A DNA stretch of 64,000 bases from Dyella sp. SG609 (lineage in GTDB: Bacteria > Pseudomonadota > Gammaproteobacteria > Xanthomonadales > Rhodanobacteraceae). This document shows positions 62,464-64,000 of this stretch, in pieces (position 1 is the first letter of the stretch; each line of letters begins with the position of its first letter). A program made the translations under genes and the position numbers. The stretch lies in assembly GCF_012275375.1 (NCBI RefSeq), contig NZ_JAAZQJ010000001.1, positions 682,001 to 746,000 of the forward strand, given 5' to 3'. The notes beneath the pieces are model-generated. The model ran no database searches and was not told the DNA's origin. It saw nothing but the letters and a program-made list of their open reading frames with translations.

Positions 62464-62961
62464 TCAGCTCAGCACCGCCGGCGTATCGAACGGCAATTGC
62501 CGTGCGCCGATCTCCGCCAGCCGCGGCGCCGCCCGCGCCAGCGCCTCGCCGCTGCCGTCGAGTACCAGCAGGATGCGGCCCTGCGCGATCTCGTCCTCGA
62601 ACTTGCGCCGCACCGGATCGGGCACCGACGAGCCGGCCAGCGCGCTGGCCCAGGCGCCCATGCTGGCGCCGATCAGGGTCATCGCGCCGACGCCCGCGAG
62701 GGTGAGGCCGATCGGAGCGATGCTCACCGCCACCACGCCGGCCAGCAGGCCCGCCGCGCCGCCGCCGACCACGCCGCGCACGGCGGCGGGGTAGAAGTCG
62801 TTGTCGACCACCTTGCGCTGGTCGGGAATCGCTTCGAGCTCGATATCGTCGCGCGCGATCAGCGAGATATCGTCGAAGGCGATGCCGGACTCGCGCGCGA
62901 TCTTCATGCCGCGCTTGACCATGTCCATGCCGTCGGTACTGAAGACGTGTCTGGTTTTCAT
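62464..62961 (-). CDS. glycine-zipper membrane-associated stress-type protein
   Basis: 165 residues. The N-terminal 55 residues resemble the general-stress YflT/DUF1269 start (HVFSTDGMDMVKRGMKIARESGIAFDDISLIARDD). A central Gly/Ala-rich hydrophobic stretch (about 60-110, VRGVVGGGAAGLLAGVVAV, LTLAGVGAMTLIGASMGAWASALAG) has glycine-zipper spacing. A short alpha/beta end (GRILLVLDGSGEAL) follows. Probably embedded in the inner membrane; function unknown. Divergent from the DUF3182 gene. Confidence 0.7.
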   Translation of the reverse strand: MKTRHVFSTDGMDMVKRGMKIARESGIAFDDISLIARDDIELEAIPDQRKVVDNDFYPAAVRGVVGGGAAGLLAGVVAVSIAPIGLTLAGVGAMTLIGASMGAWASALAGSSVPDPVRRKFEDEIAQGRILLVLDGSGEALARAAPRLAEIGARQLPFDTPAVLS

Positions 62962-63093
62962 ATCGGCCTCGTCTGTCTGCGTGGGGAAAGCGGTGCCGCG
63001 CGTTCACGTGCCTTGCGCGCCGCGGCGGGAACACTGCGGGCATGGCGGACGGGCCGGATCCCGTTCCCTTGCTCACCAGCGCCGGAGGAACCC

Positions 63094-64000
63094 GTGTCCA
63101 TGGCTGAGAGCTCCCCGCATTCCCGCGATGCAAGACGCGTGCTCGTCTACGCGCCGATGGGCCAGGCGCCCGGCGGACACGAGCTGGCCACCCACCTGTG
63201 GGTCGCCGAACGGTTGGCCGGCCTGCTCGGCATGAGCTACGGCGGCATCGGCCGCGACACCGAACGCCGGCCGCAGGGCGAGCGCTACGTGGTGCCCTAC
63301 CGCACCTTGAATGCGCGCGAGGCGCGGCGTTTCGGCATCGCCGGTCCGGCCGACCTGTTCGGCGGCGTGGTGAACGAGGATTTCGTCGGCACCAAGCTGA
63401 TCACGCATGGCCTGGTGCATCCCGGCAGCGTCGCGCCGCCGGGATGGTCGGAACGCTTCGCCGAGCGCATCGCCGACGTGGTGCTGCCGGGCTATTCGGT
63501 GTTCACCGCCAGCGACCTGCGCATCGCCGCCGCGCAGCTGCTGCGCGATGGCAGCGTGCGCATCAAGTCGCCATGGGACATGGGCGGCCTGGGCCAGCGC
63601 GTGGTGTCCACGGCCGCGGAGCTGGAGCCACTGATCGAAGCGGCCGGGCCGGGTCCGTGGCTGGACGGCGGCTACGTGGTGGAACGCAATCTGCAGGACG
63701 TGGCCACCATGAGCGTGGGGCAGGTGGTGCTTGAAGGCATCCGCGCCAGCTATGTCGGCCGCCAGCGGCTCACCCGCAACCACGACGGCCTGTGGGTCTA
63801 TGGCGGCACCGACCTGCTGTGCGTGCCGGGCGGCCTCGAAGCGCTGCGCCAGCTGCCGCTCACCGGCGACCAGCGCCTGGCGGTGGAGCAGGCGCGCTGC
63901 TATCACGACGAGGCGCTGCAGTGTTTTCCGGCCATCTACGCCTCGCGCGCCAACTACGACGTGGCGCAGGGCCGCGATGCCGCCGGCCGCTGGTACTCGG
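63094..64000 (+). CDS. DUF3182 family protein, 3' end outside window
   Basis: 302 codons from the first possible start lie in the window and the frame is still open at base 64000. GGAGGAA at 63083-63089 precedes GTG 63094 and, 6 bases on, ATG 63100 in the same frame; either may be used. Family features: LVYAPMGQAPGGHELATHLWVAERLAGLLG, FGGVVNEDFVGTKLITHGLV, VLPGYSVFTASDLR, and VRIKSPWDMGGLGQRVV, which looks like the lysine-and-glycine loop of ATP-grasp enzymes. The substrate is unknown. Confidence 0.8.
   Translation, partial: MSMAESSPHSRDARRVLVYAPMGQAPGGHELATHLWVAERLAGLLGMSYGGIGRDTERRPQGERYVVPYRTLNAREARRFGIAGPADLFGGVVNEDFVGTKLITHGLVHPGSVAPPGWSERFAERIADVVLPGYSVFTASDLRIAAAQLLRDGSVRIKSPWDMGGLGQRVVSTAAELEPLIEAAGPGPWLDGGYVVERNLQDVATMSVGQVVLEGIRASYVGRQRLTRNHDGLWVYGGTDLLCVPGGLEALRQLPLTGDQRLAVEQARCYHDEALQCFPAIYASRANYDVAQGRDAAGRWYS

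Overview
This is 64 kb of a high-G+C gammaproteobacterial chromosome. Protein content and gene order point to the Xanthomonadales, most likely Rhodanobacteraceae (the Dyella/Luteibacter/Rhodanobacter group): an rpfE-recJ-prfB-lysS block, agmatine-route polyamine genes, a Ku/LigD end-joining pair, and the repeat families typical of that order. I see no prophage, insertion sequence or CRISPR array.

Layout. 1-5.7 kb: kdsB (start missing), a small tyrosine phosphatase, uvrC, pgsA, four tRNA genes (Gly, Gly, Cys, Leu) and a GacA/UvrY-type regulator. 5.7-13 kb: rne divergent from rluC, a CPBP-like membrane protein, phhB and nfuA. 13-19 kb: two small cytochromes c, a GH18 hydrolase, a TraB-family protein, aguB and aguA, and a BamE-like small protein. 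19-31.4 kb: ABC-F ATPase, rpfE-like, recJ, a STAS-like protein, asnB behind an asparagine-rich leader peptide and terminator, prfB with its programmed frameshift, a LEA-like 11-mer repeat protein, lysS, yciI and bolA. 31.5-37 kb: smc, zipA and an HU-type protein. 37-46.8 kb: an OmpR-type regulator, a subtilase that has lost its catalytic residues, the sulfate importer sbp-cysT-cysW-cysA, and a MASE1 sensor. 47-64 kb: accessory and stress-type genes: DUF72, a pyruvate-oxidase-like enzyme, an outer membrane protein, ku and ligD, DUF2383, DUF3309, an NtrC-type activator, a pseudo-receiver, BON, an ETFPASDP microprotein, a PAS hybrid kinase with a receiver, a glycine-zipper protein and DUF3182.

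Main points. (1) Upstream of asnB lies a short reading frame absent from normal gene calls: 42 codons, seven of them Asn and six of those in an NNNANNN run. A strong intrinsic terminator follows, with a mutually exclusive pairing. This is the architecture of a ribosome-mediated attenuator sensing Asn-tRNA. (2) The S8 protease at 38.5 kb keeps its Asp but has Gln, Asp and Ala where His, Asn and Ser should be. (3) A consensus sigma-54 promoter sits between a divergent NtrC-type activator and a degenerate receiver protein, and a second -24/-12-like site precedes the DUF3309 gene. (4) An 83-87 bp palindromic element occurs five times; two copies bracket ku-ligD and one supplies the stop codon of asnB.

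All assignments come from reading the sequence. No searches were run, and statements about other genomes are from memory.
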